Assembly (NCBI RefSeq): GCF_017583045.1
Contig: NZ_JAGFBF010000005.1
Coordinates: 1,216,328 to 1,280,327 of the forward strand
Source: Leucobacter tardus
GTDB taxonomy: Bacteria; Actinomycetota; Actinomycetes; Actinomycetales; Microbacteriaceae
Length of the DNA: 64,000 bases
Direction of reading: 5' to 3'
Under the pieces are notes generated by a model. The model searched no databases and was not told the origin of the DNA. It saw only the letters and a program-made list of their open reading frames with translations. Positions within the stretch are counted from its first letter, which is position 1; every line of letters begins with the position of its first letter. The translations under genes and the position numbers were made by a program. Below are positions 63,882-64,000 of this stretch, piece by piece.

Positions 63882-64000
63882 GTCCGGCGGTGTCCTACTC
63901 TCCCACACCCTCCCGAGTGCAGTACCATCGGCGCTGTCAGCCTTAGCTTCCGGGTTCGGAATGTAACCGGGCGTTTCCCTGACGCTATAACCACCGTAAC
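63882..64000 (-). rRNA. rrf: 5S ribosomal RNA
   Basis: Read on the minus strand, it begins GTTACGGTGGTTATAGCG, passes the conserved CCGAACCCGGAAGCTAAG and GATGGTACTGCACTCGGGAG segments and ends GGACACCGCCGGAC, which pairs with the 5' end. Length about 117-119 bases. The 5' end coincides with the window edge, so one or two bases may be missing. The 23S and 16S genes should lie just beyond the edge. Confidence 0.95.

Overview
The window is a dense, high-GC bacterial chromosome segment from an actinobacterium. Evidence for this: GTG starts and GTGA/ATGA stop-start overlaps are frequent, a mycothiol-dependent formaldehyde dehydrogenase (MscR) is present, and the core block xerD / parA-scpA-scpB-rluB-tyrA-cmk-der plus recN-NAD kinase-tlyA is arranged as in Actinobacteria. 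LAXTG-type sorting signals and overall gene content suggest Microbacteriaceae, perhaps a Leucobacter relative; that placement is inference. No tRNA, IS element or CRISPR array was recognised. A 5S rRNA gene closes the right edge, on the minus strand.

Layout. (1) 1-9.8 kb: the end of an amino-acid ABC transporter, a GNAT/flavoprotein pair, an orphan histidine kinase, a LAGTG-anchored surface protein, a fatty acid desaturase, and the mscR-metallohydrolase pair. (2) 9.9-16.5 kb: a minus-strand operon encoding a MoxR ATPase, a DUF58 protein, a small membrane protein, two von Willebrand A (vWA) proteins, a TPR protein and a membrane protein of unknown function. (3) 16.5-36.5 kb: a molybdenum-cofactor supercluster. 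It holds mobA, moeA, fdhD, a formate-dehydrogenase-like molybdoenzyme, a Mop-domain regulator, modABC, moaA, moaE, moeZ, moaD, a second moeA, moaC and mog, so nearly the whole pathway from molybdate uptake and GTP to a bis-MGD enzyme is in one place. It is interrupted twice: by a small secreted-protein locus with an apparent frameshift (25.1-26.2 kb) and by a complete olefin/beta-lactone operon oleA-oleBC-oleD (27.5-32.2 kb).

(4) 36.5-43.8 kb: housekeeping genes trmB, der, cmk, tyrA, rluB, scpB, scpA, parA, read as one minus-strand chain. (5) 44.0-52.4 kb: an accessory island lying between parA and xerD. It has a large LuxR-family (LAL) regulator and a minus-strand operon for an ER-type (SipW-like) signal peptidase, three exported proteins with SipW-dependent-type signal segments, a vWA/adhesin-like surface protein and a wall-anchored protein. 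It looks like a TasA-like surface fibre or matrix system. (6) 52.7-63.8 kb: xerD, a Nudix hydrolase, pyrG, an AI-2E-type exporter, recN, NAD kinase, tlyA (no normal start codon visible), a small protein, a HAD phosphatase and a protein with a long DRPQRDGGYRRND tandem repeat, followed by the rRNA terminator and 5S rRNA.

The strongest candidates for new biology are the SipW/vWA/LAL island at the xerD-parA junction and the ole operon embedded in the molybdenum-cofactor cluster. Smaller points are the leaderless divergent moeZ/moaD promoters, the operator-like repeats before the Mop regulator, and the frameshifted secreted protein that is coupled to an unknown gene. Start codons were reassigned where a Shine-Dalgarno sequence or a stop-start overlap gave a better choice than the longest frame.
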